A stretch of 64,000 nucleotides of DNA from Stenocarpella maydis (GCA_002270565.1 NQMI01000033.1:248001-312000), one strand, 5' to 3'. Positions 42,736 through 57,362 are shown, counted from the stretch's first letter. Numbers and translations: made by a program. Notes: generated from the sequence alone by a model not told the origin.

Positions 42736-45703
42736 GACCGAAAGCCGTGGGCGGGGTTGCTGCAACCGCCACCCTACTATTCTTTTCGGGACGCACTCGC
42801 TCGACGATCAGATGCTATTCCCGGCCTACATGCGTTGCCAAGCATTGCGTCGCAGCACTGTATTGACAGACGATGCACCCCTTCCCGTTGTGCACCAGCT
42901 ACTGCAGGGCGGCAGGAACGCGACTATCGATAGTCCCGCTGCCTCGGAGCTCTGGGCCTTTCAGAAGTCGTGGGCCATGTGTTGGCAGCATAAGCGTCCC
43001 AATACTGTCTTGCCACAGTATTTGACATCTCGCCATGTCACTATGCGACTCGCCTCTTGCCCTATATTACCGCACTGCACACGTGCCGAGAGCGTACAAG
43101 GTACTGACCATCCTGATGCAGTTGTGTAGGCACTCTTCGGGGGATCCATGCATACGTCCAAACAGTTTCGGGATAGTGTGGCGGAAGATCAATCATACGA
43201 GACGGTGACTTAACTAGCACAAAATGCAACGAGACGATTTCCAATGAGCGCCAACTTTTTCTCCACGATACGTCGGAACATTCTCGTCTGGCCCGTGTCC
43301 GAGGTTGCCCAACATTAGGGCTGACACGTCAAAACACGAACGCTACGCACGCCGTCCGCTTTGCTTGCTCCAGCTTCTTCCAGCCAGAGCGCTCTCAGAG
43401 CTCGGCAGATGGATTCTCTGTCAGTCGGTGTGAGTAGCCACCGCTCGCTTGCTTTTTTCAGCGCTTGCGGCCCAAGACGGCTCGGACATCCACCACTCGG
43501 CGTTCTGAGGCCTTGAGCAGTGCCTAAAGAACTTTCTGGACGATGATTCCGCACGAGAGCCAGTGTACCAAAACCAAATTGGGTTTAGATACGTTATCTG
43601 CTTTTTCTTGCGGTCTTTTGACTTCGGATCGTGGTGCCTGGCGAGTTAGACAACCCTGATGGACTGGCAAGACGAATACAGTCCCTCAGCTTCCGGGCCT
43701 CTTGGGCGCATATGACGCGGCAAGCAGTGTGTCCCGCTGCCTCAAATTCTCGGAATGGCGCTGTACTCGGCAGGGCAGCAGTCAGGAACAATGCTGATGC
43801 ACCGCATCTCTTGACCTCTTGGTCGGGCTTCTGGAAGCTCACCGAGTTGACTCATTCAGCAAGATTGCCACCCAGGTCAAAGCCCAATACCATTGCAGGC
43901 TTTGGTGGCAGGATTGCCTTGACGTGTCCCAGCCATGTATGATACAAGGTTCATACGATGACTGCAGTGTCTTCTCGGACCAGAGCTGTGCCATGGCGAT
44001 GGACTTCACGTGCGGCCCTCGTGGGCGCACTGGGTTGATGGCTTGGAAGTCCAAGACAGAGGAGAGGATTGGGCAGGCAAACAGCTCAGACATTGTGGAC
44101 TCGAAAAGAATCTGCATCAAAGAGTAACACGAGGAACGGCAGAGACTTGTGCGTCACGACAGGACGGATCATGATGGGACAGCGTCTTTGACAGTCTCAC
44201 AATCGTCTGTGGTTGGTCGCGTACCTGAACTGGCTATTGGCCGCAGGTGTTGCCATTCGCGCCGCAGACTGGTCTTGTACCTCCCTGTAACCTTCCTGCA
44301 ATACTCTGCAGCAAATGCGGGCAGGGGATGGGGAGTAATTGACCCCAGACAAGTAGCGTGGACGGGATGGGAACCGGGCTCAGTCCCCTGATTGGTGTCA
44401 GAGGGCTCACCTGTGGTCTCCAAACTGCCAAGTTGCCCTACCTGCAATTCTGTTTGACTGATCCCCTGCGAGTTCCGTGCATTCCCAGTCATGGCATGGC
44501 GGCCCTCTGGCGATCCTGACCGAGCCTCAGCCCCATCTCTGGCTCTCCGCCCGTCTGATCAACATGATTCGTCCGAAACTATCCAATCCTATTACACCCG
44601 CTGGTGCACAGCAGCTCTGCGCAGCAGCCGACACCAGCTATCAGGGCAATTCTGCACACCTCTTGCATGCTGCTCTCCAGAGAGAGAGGGGTAGGTGGCA
44701 TCCTGAGGTGTGCTGAAGTCCGACAAGTCCTTCAAGGCTGGGGCGAGTGCTCCCTTGTGCTGCTGTTTCAGTTGACGGTCCTGACAGCATCACGCCCCAA
44801 ACATCCAGATATTACGTTGAGCTTGACAAAATCAACCCCTCGTACCGCGATGCATCTGCCAAGCCCTTGCTCGTCAATAATTCGGAGTCTGGTCAATAAG
44901 CTTCGTGTCTGTTCTAAGACTTCTGCTCGGCCTGCTTTTTGATCTGGTATTGCGCATGAGCTGAACAGACCCAGGAAAAGGAAGGACGCTTGTCGGTTAG
45001 CTGCATCTTTGTCCAGGGGACGCCGTGCGTCCGCAACCATCTTTCATACGAGCAGGCATTCTCGTCCAGCGGCGGGAGACGGCAGGCTTGTGTAACCTTC
45101 ATGTACCTGACCTGCGGTGGGGGGCGCACCTTACAGCCCAGAGTCATCCCCCCCCCCACACACACACCCACGCACCCAAGAGTATGCCCGGATTCTGTTA
45201 TGCTATGATAAGTCCCCGAGGGGGGGGGCCAGATATCTGGCTATGGCTGTGAAATCCATCTCCAGCCCCAGATTATCTAGTGGTGGGTTTCGTGGCTTCC
45301 CCAGGCCCATGTTCAAGTGACACGGGTGTGGACCTCGATGAACGAACACGGGTCACGAAGCGGGAGCGGAGAGTAAGCCCCCTGGCTCTGGCGGTTGTGG
45401 TATATGGCTGTGACATGGGTTTTTGGTGACGCGTGGATGGTACGATAGATCTTCAGATCCCTATATACAACCCATCTCTTCCAGGTCTGGCATAAGCTCT
45501 GCTGAACTCTGTCTCCTGCCTCTCTCTGCCCGCTCCTGCTCTCTCTAACCCGGGGCTGTTGCTCCGCTATTTACCTGCCGCTTTGCCCCCCACGCTCGCT
45601 TGCTTCGCTTTTGCTTCTCTTGTTTCTCGCACATGGGCAGCACCGACATCGCCGGTCAGGAAGCTTGCCATGTTGTTAGCTCTGCATGTGTGACCGTCCC
45701 GGA
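42736..45703. other. 3-kb intergenic region
   Basis: No recognisable gene. Frames around 43.6-44.1 kb overlap on both strands without domain signal. A poly-C/CA tract lies at about 45149-45172 and a G-run at about 45221-45229. CT-rich sequence just before 45.7 kb is typical of a fungal promoter and 5' UTR. Confidence 0.45.
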
Positions 45704-47810
45704 ATGGAACTGCTTCCTGTTTTCCTCACCTTCATGGTCGCCACACCTTGCCCAGTAAGCTGCCTCGACCTTCTACGACTGATATACTGTGCGAGGCTGG
45801 GAGGAGGCCCGAGATGACGGGCGCATTTGGGGATATGGCTCTGGGGCGCCGAGATGACTGCGCCTGCCCTTTTGACACCCCGGGAGAAAAGCCCCCCGTA
45901 ACGAATCCTAGGGCGGTCTGTTTTGACGACTGCCTCCGGGCGTTCCTGATGCGCAAATATGGCCAAGATGAAATCAACCACTCTGTTTGCCAGAACATAT
46001 CGGAGACCGGCGGCGGCGGGACTGCGTTCTATCCCCTCTACTACCTGGACCACAAATGGTGCGGCCTGCAATGGAATAACCCAGCCGCCCTTGGCCAGGA
46101 CCGTGAGTTCCGACCCTTTTACTGCCTTTTGAGCATCTATGAATCATGATAGCTGACTGGATCGCAGCCGGTGTGGACCACATCATAAATATGTGTAATG
46201 GGTTCGTCAGACCGGCCGGCCTCCTGTGCTGCTTTCAAGCACACACTGACAGCTTGAATAGTCTCGGGTTCCCCCATTTTGTTGATCCCGGTGTGCCTCC
46301 AGAATCATATCAGTGCAGCACTTGTCCCTCTGCTCCCAAGCAGGCGAGTCCTCCCCAGAGCTCCGGGCTTGTAGCACATTCCGCAAGCTTGCCACCGGCG
46401 ACTGCGGCGCCGGCAACCGCCAGCGAACCCTCAACTACGACGACGCCTGCAACCTCATCAAGCCTGTCTGGCATTGATACCACTGGAGCCAGCTTAACCC
46501 ACACGCCAACAGCCTACACGGACAACTTCCTACCAACATCCGCAGCCACGGCGCCTGCTGCCATGCCGAACCGCACCCTTCCTACAGAGGCCATAGTTGC
46601 CATTGCTGTGTGCACGACGCTGGCTCTTGTCAGCGCGGTGATTCTGTTGATATGCGTCCTCCGGCGGAGGCAAAAGCAGCTTGGAGAGCGCGACGATGAC
46701 ATGAGAAGCCGCATAAGTAGGATCGTGCAAGGCTTTGCTGCGCCAGCAGACTCCCCACAGCGTCTGATCTCACCCTCGCAATCATATTACACCGACCGAC
46801 CGCCTCTGACTCCACCTCTCCCCCTGCGCGACAGGAAGCTTCTTCCCTCGCTGCTGGGGCCGAACTCGCGGCCTGCGTCCATCGTCTTCGGGCCAGCGCT
46901 CGAGAGACACCACAGCAGCAACAGCCAGAGCAGCTGTTACAGCAGCCAGAGGCAGGATGACAAGGACTTCTTCCCGTCGTCCCCAACCTGCAGCCCCACG
47001 CACACTCGTCTCGAGCCGCGGCAGGAGAAGATGCGCCAGGCGGCGCCCTCGCTCGTCACCTCGGCGGCGTCGCTGGCCTCCGAGCCCTCCGAGCCCCCCT
47101 ACACGCGGCTCAAGTCGCCCCCGCCAGTGAGTTTCACATTCCCGCCGCCCAGCCAGGACGGCACACCCCATCCCACCCCGTCGTACCCAAAGGGCCGGTC
47201 GTCCTCCCTCCGGAACGAGGTCGCGTCGACAACGTCCACCGCGAGCAGCAACTACATCACGCACGGGAGGCACCCAAACAGCACCGGCACGGCGACCATC
47301 TCGGTGGCAGACATGGCGGACAGGGGCGCCTCCGTGGTATCCGCCACCCCCTCGGCGCCCACCCCGCCGTCGTCCCCGATCCGCCCCAGGCGGCCCCACG
47401 ACGCGCCCCTCGAGATCCCGGATCTCGTCAGCCCGCTGGGCACCCCGAGGTCACCGTCGCCCGGCCCGCCGCCGAGCAAGGCCCTGCCCCCTCCGCCGCT
47501 GTCCCTCGCCCGCCCGGCGGCGGGGGCCGGGGTGGCCACGACCACGACCGCGGGCACGGGCGGCGCGAGGGCCGGGTGCGCTGAGCCGCACGAGGGCAGT
47601 CTCCACGGTCACCAGGGCCGGTGGCAGCACCGCCGCCACCACCAACACCACCGCCGCCGCCGCCGTTACAACCAAGACGCCACCGACTGCGCCGCCGACG
47701 GGGGCCGGGGCAGCTGGGGCAGCTGGGAGGACCCCACGCCCGCGTCGCTCATCGGCAGGGCGATATCGCCGCCGGCGGGGCAGACAGTGTACCCTTATCC
47801 TGACAGCTAA
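45704..47810 (+). CDS. single-pass type I membrane protein with Cys-rich ectodomain
   Basis: Proposed exons: 45704-45754, 45796 (or 45814)-46102 and 46168-47810, giving about 660-666 residues. Exon 1 codes a signal peptide (MELLPVFLTFMVATPCP). The ectodomain is Cys-rich: DDCACPFDTPG, CFDDCLRAFLMRKYG, SVCQNISETGGGG, HKWCGLQWNNP, MCNGF, LLCCF and CSTCPS. A Ser/Thr/Ala-rich stalk follows, then a membrane helix (AIVAIAVCTTLALVSAVILL) stopped by RRRQKQLGER. The cytosolic tail of about 370 residues is Ser/Pro-rich, with proline clusters (PPPLSLARP) and a His/Arg-rich segment (HRRHHQHHRRRRRYN). The layout resembles fungal cell-surface sensors or adhesion receptors, but the ectodomain does not match WSC or CFEM spacing with certainty. 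The signal exon is inferred from donor/acceptor and phase only. Function unknown. Confidence 0.65.
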
Positions 47811-48702
47811 ATCGTATCGAGTCAGGCTGTATTTGTTATTGCTTGGGTGAGGCGAGGAGGGGTAGTGTTGTTGAGGGACATCCTCTCCATGATACTTGAA
47901 TCTTTTTTTTTTTAAGAAAAAGGCAGTGAGGGGCGGTGAGGGGGTGGGGAGAGCAAAGAACTCTAGGCGTAAAAGGGACCAGGCGAGGAGTGTGTGGGAA
48001 AAAGGTGTAATGTATTTCGGCGACCAAGGAGTCATACCCACTGGCATCTTACATGATGTCGGTGGCATGTCCTTTTGCATTCTGTCTAACTATATCGAGT
48101 CATTGCCTCCTGGTCTCCCCCAGGCCACTGGTTATTAGAGAGGCTAGGGGGAGAGGATGGCGGCTTGTCAATGCTGAATGATATCTCGTCATGAGGCTGG
48201 GGTTCAAGGAGTACGAGATAATAAACAGGGAAAGGAATGATACCATAACGGATTCAAGACGTTTTTGACTCATTCAACATCATTGGCTCCCATTTGCGGC
48301 TGCTTTGGTTGACAAATAAATCTTGCCCTTTCTTAGCTTGGACTTACCGCCTGCAGGGTGCCGTGGCCAGGTGATAAGAGACCAGGCTTATTGAGTTCTC
48401 TTAATAACAGGGCGCCGTTCACCTAAGCTTTACTCACTGTGCCGCTCAGGCTAGATAGAGAAAGCTAGTGGGCAGAGCGCTCATTTGCTTTATTTCTTCT
48501 CATTTCCACTCCTGATACTAATTATTCTATGTGTGTGTTTGTTTGTTTTCCCTCCCCCGCTCGATTCATCCATGCCATAAGACAGATGCTTTTCTAGGTA
48601 CGCTCTGAAAGGGTACCGCGATGCAACTTGGCCCCTCGGGCCGCAGAACGCTGTAGACTCCATTTGAGTCCCTCAAAACCACCACGTTTCCTCACAATTT
48701 GT

Positions 48703-48751
<49 letters not shown>

Positions 48752-48814
48752 ATCCATCCACCTGACGGACGAAATAGAGTGATGATGCCCTTTCGTACCT
48801 CAACCGCGCGGCCA
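47811..48814. other. intergenic region between convergent genes
   Basis: No gene. It contains poly-T/A (47904-47916), 3' UTRs of the converging genes, and a (CA)n tract at 48707-48748 close to the i-AAA stop codon. Confidence 0.5.
48707..48748. repeat. (CA)n microsatellite
   Basis: About 21 uninterrupted AC units, 67 bp downstream of the i-AAA protease stop codon, within its likely 3' UTR (read as GU repeats in the transcript). Confidence 0.97.
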
Positions 48815-51284
48815 CTATACCGAGGCAGGGGGGGCAGGAGGTGGTGGCTCGGAGCCCCCGGTCTGCTCCCCTCCACCGATGGGCGGTAGCTCTTCGAGGG
48901 GATTTGCTTGAATCGGGACCGTCATGGGTTTATCCCTCGGTATTTTTATGCGGTCAGTGAGTGACTCGCCCTTGATCACCTTCAACACCTCCTCTTTGTC
49001 CAGAGTCTCGTAGTCGACGAGGGCTTCTGCAAGCCGATCAAGCTCCTTCCGCTTTGCGACTAGCGTCTGTCTCGTGCGACTGTATGACTCATTCAGCATC
49101 TTCTGCACTTCGTTCTCAACCTGTTCCCTGGTTGCCGGGCTCAGGTTGTTGTATCTGGACCCGAAGTCCATGGGAGCTAGGCCTCCGCCGCCCATGCCAA
49201 AGTATGCGACCATTTGGAATGCGAGGTCGGTGGCATTGTTGAGATCCTACAAGGCTTTAGTAAAGGCAACACACACATACCTGGGTAGACTTGGGGTAAA
49301 GACTCACACTGCTGACACCCGATGTCACGAGGTCACTACCGTAGACAATCTCCTCAGCCACCTTGCCACCCAAGGAGCAGTCGATCCTGGAAAGGTAGTC
49401 CGCGGTGGTCCAAGAGTGCTTGTCCATCTCCGGAAGGAAAGCAGTATGGCCGAGGCTTCCGCCACGTGGGAGAATTGTGACTTTGTACAGCGCAATAGGC
49501 TGCGCGGCGGTATACAATGCCGCAAGAGCATGGCCAGCCTCGTGGTAGGCCGTCATGAGCTTCTCCTTCTCACTGATGACCATGCTCTTCTTTTCGGCCC
49601 CCATGACGACCTTGTCCTTGGCCCAGATCAGATCCTTCATCGAGATGAAGGGCGACTTGTTCTTGCTGGCGTGGATGGCAGCAGAGTTGACGATGTTCTC
49701 GAGCTCGGCGCCGGACAGTCCTGACGTGCCTTGAGCCAGCTCCTGCAGGTTGATATTCTCCGCCAGCTTGACCTTCTTGGCGTGGTGTTGCAAGATGGCC
49801 AGCCGCCCTCGCACGTCAGGCAAGTCGACTGAGACATGACGGTCGAAGCGGCCGGGACGGGTCAGGGCCTTGTCAAGGAGCTTCGGGAAGTTGGTTGCCG
49901 CGATGATGATAACCTGACTGCTCTGGTCAAAGCCGTCCAGCTCGGTCAGGAGCTGGTTGAGGGTTTGCTTCACATAAGTGCTGTCCCTTGTGTTCCTCTT
50001 GCCGCCGATGGCGTCCAGCTCGTCGATGAAGATGATTGCCGGGGACTTCGCCCTGGCCGCGTTGAAGAGGTCACGAACACGCTTGGCGCCGACGCCAACA
50101 TAGACCTCATCGAATTCGCTGCCGGACATGTAGAAGAAGGGGACGCCAGCCTCACCGGCGACGGCGCGTGCCAGGAGGGTCTTGCCGGTACCAGGTGGGC
50201 CAACCAGGAGGACTCCTTTTGGAAGCTTGCCACCCAAGGTCGAGAACTTATCGGGGTTCTTGAGGAACTCAACAATCTCCTGAAGCTCCTCCTTGGCCTC
50301 GTCGCAGCCGTGGACGTCAGAAAAACGGGCCTTTTGGCTCTCGGCCTTGACCTCGGCATCAGCCCTGGCCGTGCCTGTCCGTTTGAATGAGTTGAAGCTC
50401 TCCACGACCATGGTGGCAACTACCAGGCTGAAATAGCAAACGAAGCCAAAGATCATGAAGAACCTGACCCATTTGAAGATGGTGGAACCAAGCGACTCGT
50501 CCACTACGACGTGGATGGGCCCTTGTTTGGCGCCAGAACCTTGAGTAGATACGGCGATGTTGCCCCCCTTGGCAGTGGCCGCGACAGCCTGGCCGATTGC
50601 CTGGAGTTGGGACTGGTTAAGACCGCCGGCCTGGCCATCGATAGCACCGACGTCAGCGAGCTTGTTGCCGTTGATCAGGGACAGGGCCTTGGCATAGACG
50701 TCCTCGACAGCCTGGTTCCTGGCGTATCTGCCTGACTGGTACCGTTCGACAATGATTCCGGGCATGTTTGCCTTGAGAAGAACCTGGTAGAAGGCATTCT
50801 GAGCGGTGGGGCTGGTAGGGTTCCGGTTGGCGGCAGCTTCGAGGTTGGCCAGCATGTTGCGAGAAATGCCTCCGTTACTGAAAGAGCGGCGCTGGGAGAA
50901 CATAACAGACGGGGAAAGACCAAAGACACAAGCAAGGACAGCCGGCGAGTTCAGGCGCGTTGGAACCGACGAATGGATTGAAATACCCTGTAGAGGAGAC
51001 CTTGTCTGCGAGATCGTTGGGCTTCGCGGTGTTGTATGCGCAGTGGAGGTCGAGAAGAGTCTAGTTATAGATGAAGTAGGTTTCTGGTTTCCGGTTCGAA
51101 AAGCCCTTGGTTGAAGCAATGGGTTGGCTGCAATAGCCAGTGCAAACGGTGGCATGGCAGGCCCGGGGTCATTCTTGGGTGTGGAGGTCGACGACGTGAT
51201 GCACGCTGTCACAGAGGTGGCGGTCCGTGGCATGGCCAGGGCTTTGGCGACCGAGGGCCAGATCTCAGCTGTTGCTGCTGCCAT
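48815..51284 (-). CDS. YME1: mitochondrial i-AAA protease (Yme1/FtsH family)
   Basis: Two exons: 51284-49308 and 49246-48815. The 61-nt intron has GTGAGT and TTGTAG borders, phase 0. Product 802 residues. The first about 140 residues are basic and hydroxylated, a mitochondrial presequence region. A Yme1-type N-domain follows ([20 protein letters not shown]). A single membrane span (about 269-294) places it in the i-AAA rather than the two-span m-AAA class. The AAA module has Walker A GPPGTGKT (362-369), Walker B IIFIDE (417-422) and the [11 protein letters not shown]. The metalloprotease site is HEAGH (581-585), with the third zinc ligand region at SDLVTSG. The C-terminus is helical, then Pro-rich (PPPPAPP). 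The hexamer faces the intermembrane space and degrades inner-membrane and lumenal proteins using ATP and zinc. Nothing essential is missing. Confidence 0.93.
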
Positions 51285-53529
51285 TTTCTACAGGGATGCA
51301 TCGTCAGTCAGCATGCCCAGGTGTCTTCGGGGGTGGGCTTGCGCGGCGGAGGGTCGGGGGGCGACTGACGGGCAGCAGAGCAGATTGAAAGGCCATGACG
51401 CCCTTCGGGGAGCGCAGACTGCGCGATGAGGATGCAAGCGTTTATCAATACCGGATGTCTGTGGATGGAGCGGGAGAAGCCATATGGGCTTGCTGGTGGT
51501 TGAGTGACTGGACGCCTGATACAAGGTAAAGTGGTGTGTCGGCAGAGTGAAAATGGCGGATGGCGGTTGCGACGACGGCGAGCAGATGGATGAGGTCAGC
51601 TTAAGGTTTGCCCACGCCCACGCCCACACCTCGCAGGGGCCACTGCCGACGTACACCCATACAGCCCGGCCGGCATTCTACTGGACGACTGACTACACTT
51701 CGTCATCACCCCAATGGTAGTCCTGGCATCCACCGGAACATTTGGCACAAGCACGGCAACCGACTGACCCTGGTATCGCACACGGGTATTTTGCTATTCT
51801 TGCTATTCTTGCTATTCTGTCATGGGCCCATCCTCTGAGCGGGAAGCCTGTCCTCCGCGTTGAAGCACCTGATCTTCTTCCCCAACATAAGCCGCGACCC
51901 TGCCGAGTCGTTGGGGTTACTTAAAGCGACTTGGGAGGGTTTACCCCTAGCACTCACCCCCCCCCCAAGGTCTGTAACCCAAGTCCCGTCATCACCACTT
52001 ACTTCCTCCAACAATCCACATAAAGCCACTCGCCGTCCTGCATGTGCTCATGGGTGCTTCAAGCATCCTGAAAGGCCAAAAATCGTTCGTTTCTGCTTGG
52101 CAATGATGTTTCACCTTCATGTCTAAAAGAAATACAGAGAGTGCTCAAAAGGCCCAGACTGGATGCCGATGATACAAGTCTTCATCACAGGTCATGCTGA
52201 TGTCCGCTGCCTTCCATGCTTCTATAAGATTTCGGTCAGTGAGCAACTAGTCTGAACACATCCCTCCTTTCAACAAGGTAGACCATAAACCTCTCATTAT
52301 GCCTGAGCAGATCCCCAGTTGTCAAAGGCTGATACTCCTGAGGGGTTACACTATTTGAGACATGCCTCTGGCATCGGGCTCGCAAGACTCCCAAGGTCAC
52401 ATGTCAACCCAGAAAATTCTCGGCAGCCATACTTCTGTATCCGTACCATGGCGCACCTATTCATTCCACGAAACGTAATACATATCTTCAACGTGAGGGC
52501 CAGGCTGCGGACAAGGATGACCCAGGCAGTTTCGACATCCCGGGCAGCAAGCAAGTCTTGTGAGAGCATGGTTTGACTTCCTCATACAGTGTGTGCGGCT
52601 CGATCACTCGCGGTGCTGAAGGCCGAACCGCCGTTATCATACCGCGTTTGGAAGCGCGGGCTCTTCCATTGTCTCGGACGATCCCGGCAACTATGTCTTC
52701 TCTCGACGGCAAGATGTATCGAAGTCCGTGTGTACAATATCGACGAGTACCCGGTACTGTGTCGTCGAATATCCCTGGAAGCTCCCGGCAGGCCACGTGT
52801 GTGAAAGCTGACTCCAACCCCCGTCGTCAATACCCGCCGGCTTTGGGAAAGGGGTGGCCTCCATGCCTATTAAAATGCTGTTGGGTTTTACCCTTTCCGG
52901 GTCGCCAGCGTCGGGTCGCTGATTGTCAATATGCCGGGGTGGCTGTTCGAGGGCCGCGTTCACGTGCACGGTGCAACGCATCCCAGGCCCCGCGTCCCAG
53001 CCCACCGGCCTTGGCTGAACCCAGGCGCTCAGTTCGATACCGCGGCGCCGGTCCGGTGTTGCTGCTGGAGGTGAGACCCTCCCGTCCTGTCTCAGAGGTC
53101 GCCGCGTGGACTGGACGCGTCATGGAGTCAGCAACTTCGTGTCCCCTCCACGGTTCGGCAATCACACTAGGGGTGATGATTGGCGATCTTTGGCCATCTG
53201 CCAGCCCAAGTCAGTCACCCCGGAGCGAGTCGCCGGATACGGGACACCTGTCGCCGCATCGCCCCACTCCACGAGCCGGAGGACCCCGGGGTACCATGCA
53301 AGTGCAAGTCATGAGCCATGAAATTAATACCGGGCCTACGTGGAATAATCTTTCCCATCCCACCGCCCCCTTGTCTCAGATCGATCCTCTCCCCTCACCG
53401 TTGGCAAACCCCCCCCCCCTTCCCCGAAAAAAATAGAAGGAGAAGAAGACACCGCCACCCGGACCCGGAAACGGGCAGCCCCCAGATCACAATCTCCGGC
53501 ACACAGAAGTACATAGATACTGTTTCCAC
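51285..53529. other. 2.2-kb intergenic region
   Basis: The left part is the promoter of the i-AAA gene. A run of CTTGCTATT repeats (about 51789-51817: TTGCTATTC x3) is visible. A 287-codon plus frame (52573-53436) is Arg/Pro-rich, overlaps minus-strand frames and shows no domain; I consider it chance. Confidence 0.45.
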
Positions 53530-54430
53530 TCATAGCTCGTCGCCCACTTCCCTAACCCAGCAGCCCGAGAACCCGACCCTGACGAGCGTCGGCTCGGTTC
53601 GGTTTGAGCCGAACAACTCTGACAGGAACGACGCGCAGTGTTCGGTGTGGTACGAGTTGGCGATGACGGCGTCGAAGACCCGCCGGCTCTCGAACAGCGT
53701 CCAGAACTGTTTCCGCCACAGCATAGCGCAGTGATTAATATGATCTCGGATCGATGTGTAGTAGTGGTCTCGCTCGCCCATCGCCTCGGGCTCTATGGGC
53801 TCCGTCAGGTTCACGCTGCGCGGGAGGCTTGGTTAGCAATGGTCCCGGCTACCAGTTGGCCTGTGCAAGACACACGGGCTCGTAGCAGACAAATCTGGCT
53901 CTGTAGACGAGAATCAGGACGGACAAGACGTACTCGGAAAAGGCAGTCCAGCTCGCGTCGTCTTGATACTCATCGATCCACTCCTGGTCCAGGCACTGCG
54001 CCGGCACCCACGCGTTCAGTAGCGTGTCGTAGGAGCACCCCCTGGACCATGCCTCGTCCGTCGAGTTGCCGCACGAGATGTACCTCGCGCCCGAGGTGAT
54101 GTTGTGGATGCGCGCCGTGTCCTCCCCCGTGATGACCCTGCTGCCCTGGCCCGGCATATGGGAGGAGGGCATCGCGTCGCCGCCGCCGGGGCTGGGACTA
54201 GGGCTGGATGAAGAGGAGGAGGATGCCGTGCCCGACCCCGGGATGAACATCCAGATAACCAGCACCCAGGCGAGCGACGTCGCGAGGCATATAGAAATGT
54301 CGCGGAGGAGCCCCCGGCGGCCCGACGCCTTGGCCGCCGACTCACTGCGCGGTGGGCGGCCGCCGTCGCCGGCCGCAGCCGGGTCGTCCAGGAAGTGCAG
54401 GAAAGGCTGGGTCTCGACTTCTGACTTCAT
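53530..54430 (-). CDS. fungal membrane-anchored protein with two HxxHC motifs (UstYa/DUF3328-like layout)
   Basis: Two exons: 54430-53934 and 53815-53530. The 118-nt intron has a GTACGT donor, GCTAACC branch and GCGCAG acceptor, phase 2. Product 260 residues. It has a short cytosolic N-terminus and one membrane helix (about 46-64: SICLATSLAWVLVIWMFIP). A Ser/Pro linker precedes an extracytosolic domain with ARYISCGNSTDEAWSRGCSY, LLNAWVPAQCLDQEWIDEYQ and two HxxHC motifs: HINHC (191-195) and HTEHC (222-226). Paired HxxHC motifs behind one membrane helix are the hallmark of UstYa-like (DUF3328) proteins, some of which are oxidases of fungal RiPP and mycotoxin pathways. The surrounding sequence is nearer to a widespread ascomycete family of unknown function. 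No biosynthetic partners are nearby. The start at 54430 puts the helix near the N-terminus. Confidence 0.65.
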
Positions 54431-55950
54431 GATCCGAGCGGGGATGTGTTCACATAGCTCAGCTTTCCACTGATTTACACAAGTCTCGACTGTCACGGAA
54501 GGACAGACAAGTCCATAACGGCGCCCACCACCTTTTATTCGAATCGTTGTCCCCCTGGACGCCGCGGCAGCTCTCTTGGCGGCCGTTTCACGATGGGGGC
54601 TGCGCTGCCCATCGAGGCCGTTTCGAAACCATCCGAATTCGGGTCGTCTCACACCTCGGTATTTTGTGTGTGCGTCTGTGTGCACAGCCGCCCTGTGGTT
54701 CAGCCGGGTTGCGTCTTGTCACACGCATGATGGGGCAATGCAACGAGTGCAACCACCCAATCGTCCTTATATGGAAATGCTCATCCCCTCGCAGTAAGGC
54801 CACTAGGAGTTGATCCGTGCCTCAAATTGTTACTTCACAACGAGGTGACAGTGCTCATGTCCTCCATGCGACTGCTTAATGGAGTAAAGAGGCCCATGTG
54901 CTTATTTGTGGAACTACGCCGCATATCAATTGTCCTAGACATGAAGTACGAGATCTTCCTACTCAGACTAACGGAGGACAGCCACATCTCGGTGCTAAGA
55001 CTTGTTCTCGTGCAGAGATTCGGTCTCGATTCCTTGAGACATGGATCATTGGTAAATGACTGCAGATAGTCACAATTAAAACGTATGATGCACAATGCTT
55101 GATTTGATTTCTTTTGGATTTTCTGTTTCCATGTACCGAGGCCCTCGACCTATTCCATCCTTGATGCGGCCCAATTCGATTTCGACCCTGTCTGCCATTT
55201 CAGAACAGAGGTATGATTTCACACTCATTACAATATACTCCCGAAAACCCCATACCGCAAGGTATCAATCAAATCCCACGCAGATATAATACAGCCAAAC
55301 AATGACACACAGAAAGGGAGAAAGACGGAAGGATTTGGTGAGAGAGAGAGAAGAAGGAGGGAAGAAAAGAAAGACGACATGATGATACAACAGGAACAAT
55401 GGACTGTGTTGCTCAGCCTGAGACTGCCAACCCTGATCAAGACGGCCCACGTGACCACCTCAAGTGCGCTTTTCCTCTCCACTAGTAAACGCCTCTTTGA
55501 TGAGTTCTTTTTTGTTCTTCCAAACAAGACAGCCGACCTCCCCCCCTGCTGCGCCCCACCGAACCGTGGATCTCTGTCCCGAGACCTGTGCATTTGCTTC
55601 GACGCCTTTGATAGATGACAAGTGGTTGTGTGCTGAAATACAGAAACAGTGTGACCGCCCGGATTTCGCCCGTTGAAAGTGCATGGTCAAAAATGCAGAG
55701 TTACAAGAAAATAAACGTCGTAAGTCGTCAGCGGGTTTTGGTGTGATTAGAAACAGGCTCGAAGCGCCGTAGGGTATTAATAAGGATTGTATCGGCAGAT
55801 GCGGAAAGAAGACAAAAAACCCGCAGTACAGGTGCGTGTGCGTGCTGGAGGACCTGCCGGTCAACGTGGGCTTTCGAAGGATCCGGGCGTTCTTGGAGTG
55901 CCACTTTTCCCTTCACCAGCATTTTCTTTAACCGGCGGCCCAGGGAGATT
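54431..55950. other. intergenic region between two minus-strand genes
   Basis: Contains the promoter of the 53530-54430 gene and the 3' UTR of the zinc-finger gene. A purine-rich GA/AG stretch lies at 55311-55374. No coding signal is recognised. Confidence 0.45.

Positions 55951-57362
<1,412 letters not shown>

Noticed and set aside
49836..50390. 184-codon plus frame opposite the i-AAA protease
   Set aside because: Exact shadow of the AAA module on the other strand; codon pattern explained by the protease gene.
52573..53436. 287-codon plus-strand open frame
   Set aside because: Arg/Pro/Ser-rich, overlaps several minus-strand frames, no domain, no sensible splice context; typical of chance frames in GC-rich promoter DNA.
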